Under the pieces are notes generated by a model. That model was not told the origin of the DNA. It saw nothing but the letters and a program-made list of their open reading frames with translations, and searched no databases. This document shows, piece after piece, positions 54,338 through 63,076 of a stretch of 64,000 bases of DNA (position 1 is the first letter of the stretch; every line of letters starts with the position of its first letter). The position numbers were made by a program, and so were the translations under genes. This stretch comes from Cyanobium sp. Cruz CV13-4-11. GTDB lineage: Bacteria > Cyanobacteriota > Cyanobacteriia > PCC-6307 > Cyanobiaceae. The stretch spans positions 45,775 to 109,774 of the forward strand of contig NZ_JAGQCH010000009.1 in NCBI RefSeq assembly GCF_024346055.1. Direction: 5' to 3'.

Positions 54338-55288
54338 ATGGCCAATCTCAAGGCAATCCGTGACCGGATCAGTTCGGTCAAGAACACACGCAAGATCACC
54401 GAAGCCATGCGCCTGGTGGCCGCCGCCAAGGTGCGTCGGGCCCAGGAGCAGGTGCTGCGCACCCGCCCCTTCGCCGATCGCCTCGCCCGGGTCCTGCAGA
54501 ACCTCGAATCCCGCATGGGCTTCGAGGGGGCCGATTCCCCCCTGCTGGCCGAGCGTCGTCCGGTGGGCACCATCACCCTGCTGGTTGTCACAGGCGACCG
54601 GGGCCTCTGCGGTGGCTACAACGCCAACGTGATCCGTCGGGGCGAGCAGCGCTTCGCCGAACTCAAAGCCCAGGGCTTCGCGGTGGACATGGTGCTGATG
54701 GGCCGTAAGGCCATCACCTATTTCACCAACCGCAACTACCCGATCCGGGCCACCTTCACCGGCCTGGAGCAGGTGCCCACCTCCCAGGAAGCTGGCGAGA
54801 TCGCCAACGAAGTGCTCGCCGAGTTCCTTTCGGCCAGCACCGATCGGGTGGAGATCGTCTTCACCCGCTTCATCAACCTGGTGAGTTCCCGGCCGGTGGT
54901 CCAGACCCTGCTGCCCCTCGATCCCCAGGGCATCGCCAGCTCGGATGACGAGATCTTCCGTCTCATCACCCGCGACGGCCGCCTCGGCGTCGAGGTCGGC
55001 AAGGTGGAGAATGTCGAGCCGGCCCTTCAGCCGGACTTCGTGTTCGAGCAGAGCCCCGATCAATTGCTCAATGCTCTTCTGCCCCTCTATCTGGCCAACC
55101 AGCTGCTGCGCTCCCTCCAGGAAGCGGCCGCCAGCGAACTGGCCAGCCGGATGACGGCCATGAACAACGCCAGCGACAACGCCAAGGCGCTCGCAAAGAC
55201 CCTCACCCTCGACTACAACAAGGCCCGCCAGGCGGCCATCACCCAGGAGATCCTGGAAGTGGTGGGTGGCTCGGCGGCCATGGGCTGA
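54338..55288 (+). CDS. atpG: ATP synthase subunit gamma
   Basis: 316-residue rotor shaft (older name atpC). [20 protein letters not shown] is the family start, and the C-terminal [20 protein letters not shown] is the canonical last helix. It is about 30 residues longer than the E. coli protein, matching the extra loop of cyanobacterial gamma (the region corresponding to the plant redox loop, here without its Cys pair). It overlaps by 50 bp the 3' end of the convergent PPC-domain gene. Confidence 0.97.
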   Translation: MANLKAIRDRISSVKNTRKITEAMRLVAAAKVRRAQEQVLRTRPFADRLARVLQNLESRMGFEGADSPLLAERRPVGTITLLVVTGDRGLCGGYNANVIRRGEQRFAELKAQGFAVDMVLMGRKAITYFTNRNYPIRATFTGLEQVPTSQEAGEIANEVLAEFLSASTDRVEIVFTRFINLVSSRPVVQTLLPLDPQGIASSDDEIFRLITRDGRLGVEVGKVENVEPALQPDFVFEQSPDQLLNALLPLYLANQLLRSLQEAAASELASRMTAMNNASDNAKALAKTLTLDYNKARQAAITQEILEVVGGSAAMG

Positions 55289-55679
55289 TCGTCAGTTCCA
55301 GGTGGCCGGTGGCGGCATCCCGCTCCCGGCCCAACAGCCAGCCCTCCGGGCAGAGCAGCAGGAGCTCCATCGTTGTTCGCACCCTGCTCCCGTGGCAGAG
55401 GTGACCGCCCCGTGTGCGTCCCTCCCGGTCGGACACCACCAGGTGCAGGTGGGCGCCATCCCCGGTGAGGCTCCCTGTCAGCGTGATCACTTCCTGCGGT
55501 CCGGTGAGCACAACGCCTCTGTCCCGATCACCGAAGCGAAGCACGGGACTTTCGAGGCTGCCGATGCCGCAGACGATGAAGCCGCAGAGCTGCGGATCGT
55601 CCTGGGCCATGGCTTCGAGTGTCCCGCGTAGATCCACCCCCGGTGGCAGACGAAGTGGATGGTGGTTGGCGACCGTCAT
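55239..55679 (-). CDS. PPC/DUF296 domain protein
   Basis: 146-residue protein of the plant-and-prokaryote-conserved (PPC, DUF296) family. The core has [20 protein letters not shown], a strand [20 protein letters not shown], and [19 protein letters not shown], the G-x-H-L-H-x...G-G-H-L-x-x-G-x-x-V-x-T-T-x-E pattern of the trimeric fold. In plants the domain is joined to AT hooks; in bacteria it stands alone with unknown role, often metal-binding through the His residues. Its start at 55679 lies 47 bp from the right end of attC-like site E. Confidence 0.85.
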   Translation of the reverse strand: MTVANHHPLRLPPGVDLRGTLEAMAQDDPQLCGFIVCGIGSLESPVLRFGDRDRGVVLTGPQEVITLTGSLTGDGAHLHLVVSDREGRTRGGHLCHGSRVRTTMELLLLCPEGWLLGRERDAATGHLELTISPWPPSHPPLPGSPG

Positions 55680-55725
55680 CAGGGAACCTGTTCAGGGGTC
55701 AACAGCCACAGATAGACAGCTTCTC

Positions 55726-55817
55726 GTTGAACGCTGCCCTTGAGTGGCAGGCAGGGAGTTTGGGAAGGCGAAGCTGGAAGATGATGGTGGCCTGGCCACT
55801 CGAAGGGCTTGTTCGAA
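55726..55817 (-). other. attC-like integron recombination site E
   Basis: Minus-strand reading: TTCGAAC, spacer AA, left arm GCCCTTCGAGTGGC, a variable middle, right arm GCCACTCAAGGGC, spacer AGC, end GTTCAAC. The arms pair over 13 bp with one extrahelical base (C on this strand) in the left arm. Ends pair through AAC/GTT, as in sites A-D. It marks the left end of the accessory region, just before the PPC gene. Confidence 0.6.
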
Positions 55818-56213
55818 GTGTTACTTCCCCACAGGAAATGACCGCAGAGATGTGCATTATCACTCATTGAGTATCGGGTACCACCCACATGATGGCGATC
55901 AACATGTCTCAACATCAGGGTGGCTGGAAAAGGCTCCAAGAAACTCATTTGACAAGTTGGCGCTGCAAATCAAACTGTTAAGGATTGGGCAGAACCTCAA
56001 TAAAGATCACTGAATGCGTTGAAGGGATCCATATGGCTTGCATTTTTGCCTTAGTGATTGGGCGTCTGTAAATCGACTGGCACTACAGCACTAAGAACAG
56101 TTGCGATTTGAACCCAAGCCATTCCCGGGATCTTGATTCCATCACAATCGGGCCAAAATCACGGAACATACCGGCAGGGAGGGTCTAATGTAATCATAGG
56201 AAAAGTTACAATC
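55818..56213. other. AT-rich spacer before the amylase gene
   Basis: About 400 bp without a convincing gene. The short frames lack family resemblance and ribosome sites. The composition matches the AT-richer amylase, not the flanking core genes, so it belongs to the acquired block. Confidence 0.4.
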
Positions 56214-58157
56214 ATGACAATCGACAATAGTACACATAACGCTTTAGAGCGCTCAATCAAAGAGATCGACTGGAATGCCATCCGAAAGCCTAAGTATTAT
56301 GAGTCGCCTGCGGCCTGGGAAGATCAGGTGCTTTACTTTTTGATGTTGGATCGGTTTTCTAATGATAGAGAACAAGGTTATATTGACAACGATGGTAAAC
56401 CAACGAGCCACGGAAAAACGCCTTTGTTTTCCTTTTCCACAGACGCCTACAAGGCGGATCGGACCAGCTGGGCTGATGCGGGAGATGAGTGGCTGGGTGG
56501 AACACTTAAGGGATTGCAAAGTAAAATCGGCTATTTACAGCGTATGGGTGTAACTGCGATATGGATCAGCCCTGTCTTCAAGCAAGTTGCTTCTGACCAG
56601 CACTCCTATCATGGCTATGGTATCCAGAATTTTCTAGATGTAGACAAGAATTTTGGGACCCGTGAAGATCTTATTGAGTTGGTGAACGTAGCACACGCAC
56701 ATGGTATTCGGATTATTCTTGACATCATTCTAAATCATGCAGGCAATATCTTTGTCTACAAGCTAGATCCTAATCGTTATCCCGCAAAGGACGATAAGGG
56801 TCATACATACATAGATCCACGCTGGGATGGCAAAGTTTATCCGGTGGAGGGTTATCGAGACGCCTCTGGAGCAGCCATTCTGCCGTTCCAGGCTCTTGAT
56901 ATGTCCACCCATGGACCCGCCTGGCCTGACGGAGCAGTTTGGCCCTCTGAGCTTCAGCCAAGCGACACATACACCAGCAAGGGACGAATTGATAATTGGG
57001 ATTATGATCCCGAGTTTATGGAGGGTGATTTTGTCTCCTTGAAGGACATTCACCATGGCGAGCACACCCGCGATAGCAGCGGACAGCGTGTAATTGATGA
57101 TTTTACACCTTCACCAGCACTCAATATCCTTTGTGATGTCTATAAGTTCTGGATTGCCCTCACAGATGTAGATGGCTTTCGTATTGATACTGTGAAACAT
57201 ATGGAACTTGGTGCCACACGTTTTTTTGCCTCCGTTATCAAGGAGTTTGCCCAGTCGTTGGGAAAGGAACACTTTTTCTTGGTTGGTGAGATTACGGGAG
57301 GGCGGAGTCGGGCCTTCGAAACCCTCGATTTGACAGGGTTGGACGCCGCCCTTGGTATTGATGAAATCCCAGATAAGTTGGATTATCTCGCTAAGGGTTG
57401 GCGTGAACCTTCCGATTACTTTGGACTCTTCCGTAACTCCGTTCAGGAACGAAGAGCTTCACATGTTTGGTTTGGCAAACACGTTGTGACCCTGTTTGAC
57501 GATCACGATCAAGTGCGAAAGGGGAAGTCAAAAGCACGCTTTTGCGGAGACAAAATCAATCGCGGCTTCACCTACCTGAAGGCAGTGTTGGGGCTCAATC
57601 TCACCTCCATGGGCATTCCCTGCATTTATTACGGCACGGAACAGGGCTTCGATGGAGCTGGAGAGAGCGATCGATTCCTCCGAGAGTGCATGTTTGGCGG
57701 AGATTTTGGCTCTCTGCAAAGTACGGATCGGCACTTCTTCAACGAGCAACATGAGATCTATCGCTTCCTGGTTGATGTGCTGGAGTTGCGTTCGAAGTAT
57801 TTACCTTTGAGGCGTGGTCGGCAATACTTGCGTGAGATCTCCGACTCGGGAGCGCCTGGCACCTTTGGCACACCACGAATGATCGGTGGGCAAATCCGCT
57901 CAGTGGTTCCCTGGTCGCGGCTGTTCGCCAACCAGGAAATACTTCTAGCCATCAACACCGATGCCGACAATCCGCGCAGCGCCTGGGTTACGATTGACAA
58001 TTCCCTCCATTCCGATCTCAATAGTCCTGCTGGTCGGATGACCTGTCTCTATTCCACAAATTCAGCCCAAATCAACACCATAACACTAGTGGAGGCGAGA
58101 AACGGCAGGGCCGTTCATGTCACAGTACCGCCGGCTGGATTTGTGATCTTCATCTAA
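56214..58157 (+). CDS. GH13 alpha-amylase family glycosidase
   Basis: 647-residue (beta/alpha)8 glycoside hydrolase. WEDQVLYFLMLDRFSNDREQ is the first strand; VTAIWISPVFKQ follows. The conserved regions are RIILDIILNHAGN (region I, D-x-x-x-N-H), DGFRIDTVKHME (region II, nucleophile Asp about residue 322), LVGEITGG (region III, acid Glu about 357) and LFDDHDQVRKG (region IV, transition-state Asp about 428). No signal peptide is visible, so it probably acts inside the cell on glycogen or maltodextrin. The start MTIDNSTHNAL at 56214 was preferred over an upstream in-frame ATG. The composition is AT-richer than the core genes, and it is inverted relative to the attC-like sites on both sides. Confidence 0.9.
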   Translation: MTIDNSTHNALERSIKEIDWNAIRKPKYYESPAAWEDQVLYFLMLDRFSNDREQGYIDNDGKPTSHGKTPLFSFSTDAYKADRTSWADAGDEWLGGTLKGLQSKIGYLQRMGVTAIWISPVFKQVASDQHSYHGYGIQNFLDVDKNFGTREDLIELVNVAHAHGIRIILDIILNHAGNIFVYKLDPNRYPAKDDKGHTYIDPRWDGKVYPVEGYRDASGAAILPFQALDMSTHGPAWPDGAVWPSELQPSDTYTSKGRIDNWDYDPEFMEGDFVSLKDIHHGEHTRDSSGQRVIDDFTPSPALNILCDVYKFWIALTDVDGFRIDTVKHMELGATRFFASVIKEFAQSLGKEHFFLVGEITGGRSRAFETLDLTGLDAALGIDEIPDKLDYLAKGWREPSDYFGLFRNSVQERRASHVWFGKHVVTLFDDHDQVRKGKSKARFCGDKINRGFTYLKAVLGLNLTSMGIPCIYYGTEQGFDGAGESDRFLRECMFGGDFGSLQSTDRHFFNEQHEIYRFLVDVLELRSKYLPLRRGRQYLREISDSGAPGTFGTPRMIGGQIRSVVPWSRLFANQEILLAINTDADNPRSAWVTIDNSLHSDLNSPAGRMTCLYSTNSAQINTITLVEARNGRAVHVTVPPAGFVIFI

Positions 58158-58356
58158 AGTTCGTTGGCGTACCTTGCCTACGTGACCAACACTTCTGCGA
58201 CCTCTAAAGGATTTTGGAACTTGTTTGACCAACAAACGCGCCGGGATTGAGTACCGCCGCTGGCCAGTCGCCCTCGGTGATGCCTACACCTTGCCGTTAC
58301 ATCTTGACCCTGACTTCATGGCGGTTTCCCTCAGTCGCGATGAACTGGCTCGAACC

Positions 58357-58446
58357 TTCGAACGCTTGCCATCACCTGGCCGCAATGAGCTCAGGCAGGA
58401 ACCAGAAACATCCAGGAAGCGGCCCAGGTGAATGGCATTGTTAGTT
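58357..58446 (-). other. attC-like integron recombination site C
   Basis: Minus-strand reading: AACTAAC (containing the hepT stop), spacer AAT, left arm GCCATTCACCTGGGCCGC, variable middle, right arm GCGGCCAGGTGATGGC, spacer AAGC, end GTTCGAA. The arms pair over 16 bp with two extrahelical bases (T and G) in the left arm. TAACAA at the start and AAGCGTT at the end are the commonest attC borders. The stem matches site D at 24.8 kb in all but a few positions. Confidence 0.72.
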
Positions 58447-58794
58447 TGCGTCATGGCAGTCACCCAAAAGCTCGCCAACCTCTGCCTTTAGAACGATCAA
58501 GTCCGAGTAGACTAGCCCGAATACCGCATCGTCATCGACTGCTCCATAATCATGAGCGAGCAGATTTCGGAAATCAACGATCGCACGAGAATTGGATATG
58601 GAACTAAACAGCCTTTCGTCGAGGGCGCTGACCCTTCTAAGTGCCTCACCAATAATGATGAACTCTCGCTCGACAGCAGATCTCACAGCACGCTTGTTCC
58701 GGTATTCATCTAACGAGATGCCGCTCACTACGTCTTCAATTGAGTTGCATGAATCAAGGACATCCTGCAAATATGCAGATAAATCACGTGCCAT
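58441..58794 (-). CDS. hepT: HepT-like toxin (DUF86)
   Basis: 117-residue helical HEPN protein. The R-x4-6-H motif of HEPN RNases is RNLLAHDYG, with the Tyr that the partner MntA modifies. EREFIIIGEALRRVS and a helical N-terminus complete the DUF86 pattern. HepT is the toxin of the MntA-HepT type VII toxin-antitoxin system, where MntA adds AMP residues to the Tyr next to the catalytic His. The start overlaps mntA by 11 bases. The TAA stop lies inside the first bases of attC-like site C, typical of a cassette gene. Confidence 0.86.
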   Translation of the reverse strand: MARDLSAYLQDVLDSCNSIEDVVSGISLDEYRNKRAVRSAVEREFIIIGEALRRVSALDERLFSSISNSRAIVDFRNLLAHDYGAVDDDAVFGLVYSDLIVLKAEVGELLGDCHDAN

Positions 58795-59092
58795 AGATCA
58801 GCTTCTTTGTTCGATCAATCTCGCCAGCAATAACTTTGTTCTTCACCGCTCCCTGCATCACCAAGTCAACGTCGGCTTGGAAGATACTCCTAAACGCCTC
58901 GCGAGCGTCTAGAAAGACATGGAAGCGTTTGGTGATTTCCAATGGGCCAAACTCAACAAGAAGGTCAATATCGCTTTCTCCAGGTCTGAAGTCATCTCTC
59001 AAGGCTGAGCCAAAAACAAACAAACGCTCAATTCCGTATCGCTGGCAAGCTGCTGCGATCTCTTCTAGCTTCTCGTCAATGACGACTGACAT
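58784..59092 (-). CDS. mntA: MntA-like nucleotidyltransferase antitoxin
   Basis: 102-residue minimal nucleotidyltransferase. The motif FGSALRDDFRPGESDIDLLV gives the G-S and D-x-D metal ligands, and the third acid is in QADVDLVMQG. Family members attach AMP to the HepT toxin and silence it. It is translated together with hepT (11-bp overlap). A perfect Shine-Dalgarno AGGAGG lies 6 bases before the ATG, and a promoter lies upstream within the cassette. Confidence 0.87.
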   Translation of the reverse strand: MSVVIDEKLEEIAAACQRYGIERLFVFGSALRDDFRPGESDIDLLVEFGPLEITKRFHVFLDAREAFRSIFQADVDLVMQGAVKNKVIAGEIDRTKKLIYGT

Positions 59093-59110
59093 GACTCACC
59101 TCCTAGCTCC

Positions 59111-59141
59111 ATTGTACCCGGAAACCCAGGGAGTCCACCAA
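59111..59141 (-). promoter_or_regulatory. Promoter of the mntA-hepT cassette
   Basis: Minus-strand TTGGTG (-35-like) and TACAAT (-10) separated by 19 bases, 19 bp before the start codon of mntA. The RBS AGGAGGTG lies between them. A cassette-borne promoter frees the pair from an integron promoter. Confidence 0.6.
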
Positions 59142-59172
59142 AAGACCCTGCATCGAGGGCTTTGCAACGTCA

Positions 59173-59256
59173 AACTAACGCTCATCATCACCCGCCCGAA
59201 GAACTATTTGTAGCCATGCCGTACCTGGAAATCGGGTCGGGTGAATGATGTTGTAG
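59173..59256 (-). other. attC-like integron recombination site B
   Basis: Minus-strand reading: CTACAAC, then ATCATTCACCCGACCCGA on the left arm, variable middle, TCGGGCGGGTGATGATG on the right arm, spacer AGC, end GTTAGTT. The arms pair over up to 17 bp (the outermost pair reuses the C of CAAC) with two extrahelical bases (T and A) in the left arm. It lies 69 bp after the decarboxylase stop and just before the mntA-hepT cassette. Confidence 0.7.
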
Positions 59257-59324
59257 GCCCCCAGCTCCGAAAGAACCTTGGTTTAGAGCAAGGCGGAGCG
59301 GGAGCCGATGCTGGCGGGGCGCTC

Positions 59325-60986
59325 TTAGCCCTGTGGTGGTGAGCTCGCCAGCTTCTGTGCCAGAGCCGTGGAGAGCCGCCTCAGCGCCGCTGACATCTCC
59401 CCGGTGGGGATGTCCACGCTGATCAACGTGGGGCCCGTCACCCCCTCTGATCGCCAGCGGCCCAGGCAGCTCCAGAGCTCCTCCTCGTTCTCCACCCGCT
59501 CCGCGGCGCTGAAGCCCATCGCCAGGGCCAGCTCCCGATGGGCCACCGGCTGCAGATCGTTGAACGGTCCATCGAGGATCGGTCGCTCGGTGCCATAGCC
59601 GCCGTTGTCGAGCACGACCACCAGGGCGGGAATGGCATAGCGGGCCAGGGTGGCCAGCTCGTTGGCGCACATCAGCAGGGCGCCGTCGCCGAGGAGCACC
59701 ACGGGCGTGTGCTCCGGGCAGGCTCCCCAGGCCCCCACGGCGGCGGGCAGGGCGAAGCCCAGCGAAGCCCAGAAGCTGCTGGCGAGGAAATGGCTATCTT
59801 CCCCGAGGTGCAGATCGGCGGCGGCGAAGAGGGAATCGCCGGGATCCGCCAGCACGGTGGCATCGGCGGGCAGGACGGCTTCAATCGCCGCCATCAACCG
59901 CTCCACCCCCACCGGCTGGTCGGGCGCCGGCTCGAAGGTGGCAGCCGGCGCGGGGCCAGGGGCCGCCAGCGGCGGGATGGCGGACTCCCGCGCAGGCGCT
60001 TCCGCCCAGATGCGCAGCAGGGTGAGGGGATCGAGGTTCTCGTTGCGATCGTCGGCTGTGCGCAGCCCCCCCTCCAGATCCACCTGCAGCACGTGGGCGG
60101 GGTCCAACGCCATGGTGAAGACGCCGGTGTCGAGGTCATTGAGGGGCTGGCCTAGCACCAGCAGGCCGTCGCTGCTCTCCACACGCTGGCGTAGTTGCGG
60201 CTGCCCCATCGCCCCCTCGTAGATGCCTAAAACCTGGGGATGGCTCTCGCTCAGGAGAGTCTTGCCTGAGAGGCTGGTGGCCAACTGCCAGCCCTCCCGC
60301 TCCAGGATCTGCCGCAGCAGCGGCTGCAGGCGGAAGCGGGCCAGCTCCACGCCTCCCAGAACCAGGGGGCGCTGGCGGCCGCGCATCCAGGCCAACCAGC
60401 GCTCCCCCTCGCGCCGCAGTCCCTCCGGGATGGCTAGGGGCGCGGGGGCGGGCGGGGCCAGATCGATCGGCCACGGAATCTCCCGGTTGAGGCAATCGGC
60501 CGGAAGCTCCAGGTAGCCGGGGCGGGATTCGCGTCGCATCGCCTCCAGCACCCGCACCAGCTCCTGGGCGGCGGTGCGGCCGGAATCGAGCACTGCGCTC
60601 GCCACCGTGATCTCCCGGAACAGACGCAGCTGGGTTTGATCCGCACGGATGCGGTGGTGCAGCAGGGGGTGCTCCTCGCTCTCCCGCACGCCCGGGGCGC
60701 CGGAGATGATCAACAGGGGTGAGCGCTCGGCGTAGGCGCCGGCTACCGGATTGAGCAGCTTCAGAGCACCGACGCCGTAGGTGACCACCGCCACGCCCAG
60801 CCCCTGCAAACGCCCGTGGGCATCGGCAGCGAAACCGGCCCCCTCTTCCCCTGCGGTGCAAATCAGATCGATCGGCGAGGCCTGCAGGGCGGCAAACAGG
60901 CCGAGCACATAATCACCCGGCACTCCGTAGACGCGCCGCACGTCGCGTAGCCGCAGGGCTTCGATCAGTGCGGCGACGATCTGCAT
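59325..60986 (-). CDS. Thiamine-diphosphate alpha-keto acid decarboxylase (PDC/IPDC family)
   Basis: 553-residue TPP enzyme of the pyruvate/indolepyruvate/phenylpyruvate decarboxylase group. The N-terminal Pyr domain has the glutamate that activates TPP in CTAGEEGAGFAADAHGRL (about residue 47). The C-terminal PP domain has the TPP-binding block GDGALLMCANELATLARY...LDNGGYGTE (about residues 432-465). PDC-type enzymes usually have two adjacent His in the active site (H-H); here HPLLHHRI is the candidate at about residue 111. It could make an aldehyde from a keto acid. With the next gene being a (broken) glycerol dehydrogenase, a carbonyl-to-alcohol route is conceivable but not shown. Confidence 0.85.
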   Translation of the reverse strand: MQIVAALIEALRLRDVRRVYGVPGDYVLGLFAALQASPIDLICTAGEEGAGFAADAHGRLQGLGVAVVTYGVGALKLLNPVAGAYAERSPLLIISGAPGVRESEEHPLLHHRIRADQTQLRLFREITVASAVLDSGRTAAQELVRVLEAMRRESRPGYLELPADCLNREIPWPIDLAPPAPAPLAIPEGLRREGERWLAWMRGRQRPLVLGGVELARFRLQPLLRQILEREGWQLATSLSGKTLLSESHPQVLGIYEGAMGQPQLRQRVESSDGLLVLGQPLNDLDTGVFTMALDPAHVLQVDLEGGLRTADDRNENLDPLTLLRIWAEAPARESAIPPLAAPGPAPAATFEPAPDQPVGVERLMAAIEAVLPADATVLADPGDSLFAAADLHLGEDSHFLASSFWASLGFALPAAVGAWGACPEHTPVVLLGDGALLMCANELATLARYAIPALVVVLDNGGYGTERPILDGPFNDLQPVAHRELALAMGFSAAERVENEEELWSCLGRWRSEGVTGPTLISVDIPTGEMSAALRRLSTALAQKLASSPPQG

Positions 60987-61136
60987 GACTGGCTGGCGGA
61001 GGTCTCCCGATCATGGAGTGGCGTTGGGAGCTGCCACTGCCTTGTACGGGAATCAAACTCTCTTTTCAGTCTGCAGCGGGATGGAAGCAGGGCGACTGGT
61101 GGACCGCATGGGTGGCCAGCCGCTGTGATGGGTTCT

Positions 61137-62273
61137 TCACCCCAACTTCCGCCCCAGCTGATCGGCCGCCTTCAGCGCCGCCACCAACGCTTCGGTGGTC
61201 ACGGGGAAGGGTTCGTTGTGACTGGATTCGCCAGGGATGACGCTGCGAGCGGCGATGCGTTGCAGCTGGTCGGCATTGTTGGCGTCGACCCCCACCTGGG
61301 CCAGGGTGATCGGCAGCCCGACCGCCTTTTGGTAGTGCAGGATCTCATTGATTTCGGTTTGCGGTTGGCCTTCCAGCACCAGCTGGGTGAGCAGCCCGAA
61401 AGCCACCTTCTCGCCATGGATGTAATCGTGACTGCCTGGAATCTCGGTGATGCCGTTGTGAACAGCATGGGCCACCGCCAGGCCACCGCTCTCGAAGCCC
61501 AGGCCAGACAGCAGGTTGTTGGCCTCCACCACCCGCTCCAACGCCGGGGTGGGGGCGCCGGCCTCCACCGCTGCGCAGGCCGCCGGGCCATCGGCCAGCA
61601 GAATTTCACAACAAAGCTTGGCCAAGGCGCTGCTGGTGCTGCTGGGCAGACCTCCCACCATGTTGTGGCTGCAGCTCTGGCGCACGCTGCGGGCCTCAAA
61701 CCAGGTGGACAGGGCATCGCCCAGCCCCCCCACCAGCTGGCGCTTCGGGGCGCGGGCCACCACCTGCGTATCCACCAGCACCAGCAGCGGATGGCGGTTG
61801 TAGAAGCGGAACCCCTCCACGCTGCCTCCCTCGGAGTAGATCACCGACAGGGCGCTGCAAGGGGAGTCGGTGCTGGCGAGGGTCGGGGTGAGGATCGCCG
61901 GCACATTCAGCTCATCCGCCACGGCCCGCGCTGTATCAGAAGCCTTGCCGCCGCCGGCCCCCACCAAAGCCACGGCTTGGCTACTGCGAGCCTCGGCCAC
62001 CAGCCGGTTGATTTCCACCTCGCTGCACTCGCCGCCGAAGGCGATCACCACCGGATCCAGGCCCACCTACGGCAGCACTTGCTGCCAGATCGGCTGCAGA
62101 TCCCGTTGGGCCGTACGGCCGGCCACGAACAGCACCCGGCCGCTCAGCCCCAGCCGCTGCAGCTCCCTCCCCAGCTCATGGGTGGCGCCTGGCCCCTGCA
62201 CGTAGCGCCCCGGACTGGCGAACACCGTGAGGGGGCGCTGGTGGAAACAGATCACCGAGCTGGTGTGGGCCAT
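61137..62273 (-). pseudogene. gldA: Glycerol dehydrogenase split by an in-frame amber codon
   Basis: Two frames join exactly through one TAG. The first (62273 to 62067, 68 residues) has the family start SPGRYVQGPGATHELGRELQ and ends ...QQVLP. The second (62066 to 61137, 310 residues) continues VGLDPVVIAFGGECSEVEI in the same frame. Together they make about 378 residues, the normal length of a GldA-type iron-containing alcohol dehydrogenase. The rest is intact: GAGGGKASDTARAVAD (NAD site), GGLGDALSTWFEA (metal Asp), VAHAVHNGITE and YIHGEKVAFG (metal His). A recent nonsense mutation or a sequencing error is most likely; readthrough is possible but unsupported. Confidence 0.82.
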
Positions 62274-62441
62274 GGCAGCGAGGGCGGCAGAGGGAGCTCC
62301 ACGCCTAGCAAGTTCGGTGGACCTTGGCCTCGTTCAGGCCCAAAGTCGCTGCCAAGTGTTGGTCCTGCGCCAATCAGAGAACCCACGGCCCAGGGCAGGG
62401 AAGAATGCCCATTGATCGACTCGTCCCTGCGAATGACGTCT

Positions 62442-63017
62442 TCACTCGGGCGCCATCGCCAACTCCGCCAGCCGCTGCAGAAATAAGTCCTTCCCGCCCT
62501 GCAGATGATCCTGCCAACTGGAGCCGGAATCACGGTCGGCATGGTCAGAGATGTATTTGAACGAGCGCCAGGGGATGCCCTCACGCTGGCAGACGGAGGC
62601 AATGGCGAACAGCTCCATGTCCACCACCTCCACGCCGTGCTGGAGTAGCCAGGGATCCACCGCCGTCACAAAGCGATCCCCGCTCCCGCACACCACGCCT
62701 TCGGCGCCGGAGTCGAGCTGGAAGGGGCCCGGGAAGAAGGGGGTCTGGCCGCGGGGGGCCAGCGGTTCGGCCTCCATGTCCACCTGCAGCACGCGGCGGA
62801 TCTCCACCAGGCCCGCCAGGGAGGGGTGGAGACCGCCCGCCGTGCCGTAATTCACCACCAATTTGGGTCGCCGCCGCTGCAGCTCCCGGGTGAGGGCATA
62901 GGCGGCGTTGAGCTTGCCGACGCCCGTGTGCAGCACGCCGGGATGGTCGAGTTCCTCAGGCAGGGCCGCCACGATCAGGATCGACGGCAACGCCACCGGT
63001 TCGGGCGAAATCGGCAT
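62442..63017 (-). CDS. MTA/SAH-nucleosidase-like purine nucleosidase
   Basis: 191-residue protein of the phosphorylase/nucleosidase superfamily. The core has SILIVAALPEELDHPGVLHT, VNYGTAGGL, and the ligand-contact block VEVVDMELFAIASVCQREGI (the M-E that binds ribose), then KYISDHADR with the catalytic Asp. It is shorter than MtnN (about 230) and lacks part of the N-terminal region after the first strand. It could split MTA, SAH or another nucleoside. The start MPISPEPVALPS at 63017 was preferred over an upstream Met at 63044. It is divergent from the coq4-like gene, 59 bp apart. Confidence 0.8.
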   Translation of the reverse strand: MPISPEPVALPSILIVAALPEELDHPGVLHTGVGKLNAAYALTRELQRRRPKLVVNYGTAGGLHPSLAGLVEIRRVLQVDMEAEPLAPRGQTPFFPGPFQLDSGAEGVVCGSGDRFVTAVDPWLLQHGVEVVDMELFAIASVCQREGIPWRSFKYISDHADRDSGSSWQDHLQGGKDLFLQRLAELAMAPE

Positions 63018-63076
63018 TAGTGGAAGGAGGCAACTGGCACTCACCCTTGCAGAGTGGCGCCAGTCGTCGCTCCGCC

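Larger units (their letters stand above)
58447..59178 (-). mobile_element. Candidate integron gene cassette carrying mntA-hepT
   Basis: About 730 bp between the right end of site B and the left end of site C. It contains a promoter, mntA and hepT, all in the same orientation as the sites, with the hepT stop at the site border. This is the standard layout of a gene cassette. Toxin-antitoxin pairs with their own promoters are known to stabilise cassette arrays. The reading depends on the attC-like calls being correct. Confidence 0.6.

Noticed and set aside
55744..56013. Small ORFs on both strands in the AT-rich spacer before the amylase
   Set aside because: No family resemblance; overlap site E; likely chance.
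56088..56130. Minus-strand GGGTTCAAATCG resembling a tRNA T-arm
   Set aside because: No acceptor, D or anticodon stems could be paired around it.
58225..58431. 68-aa plus-strand ORF between amylase and hepT
   Set aside because: No family or ribosome site, and its 3' part overlaps attC-like site C.
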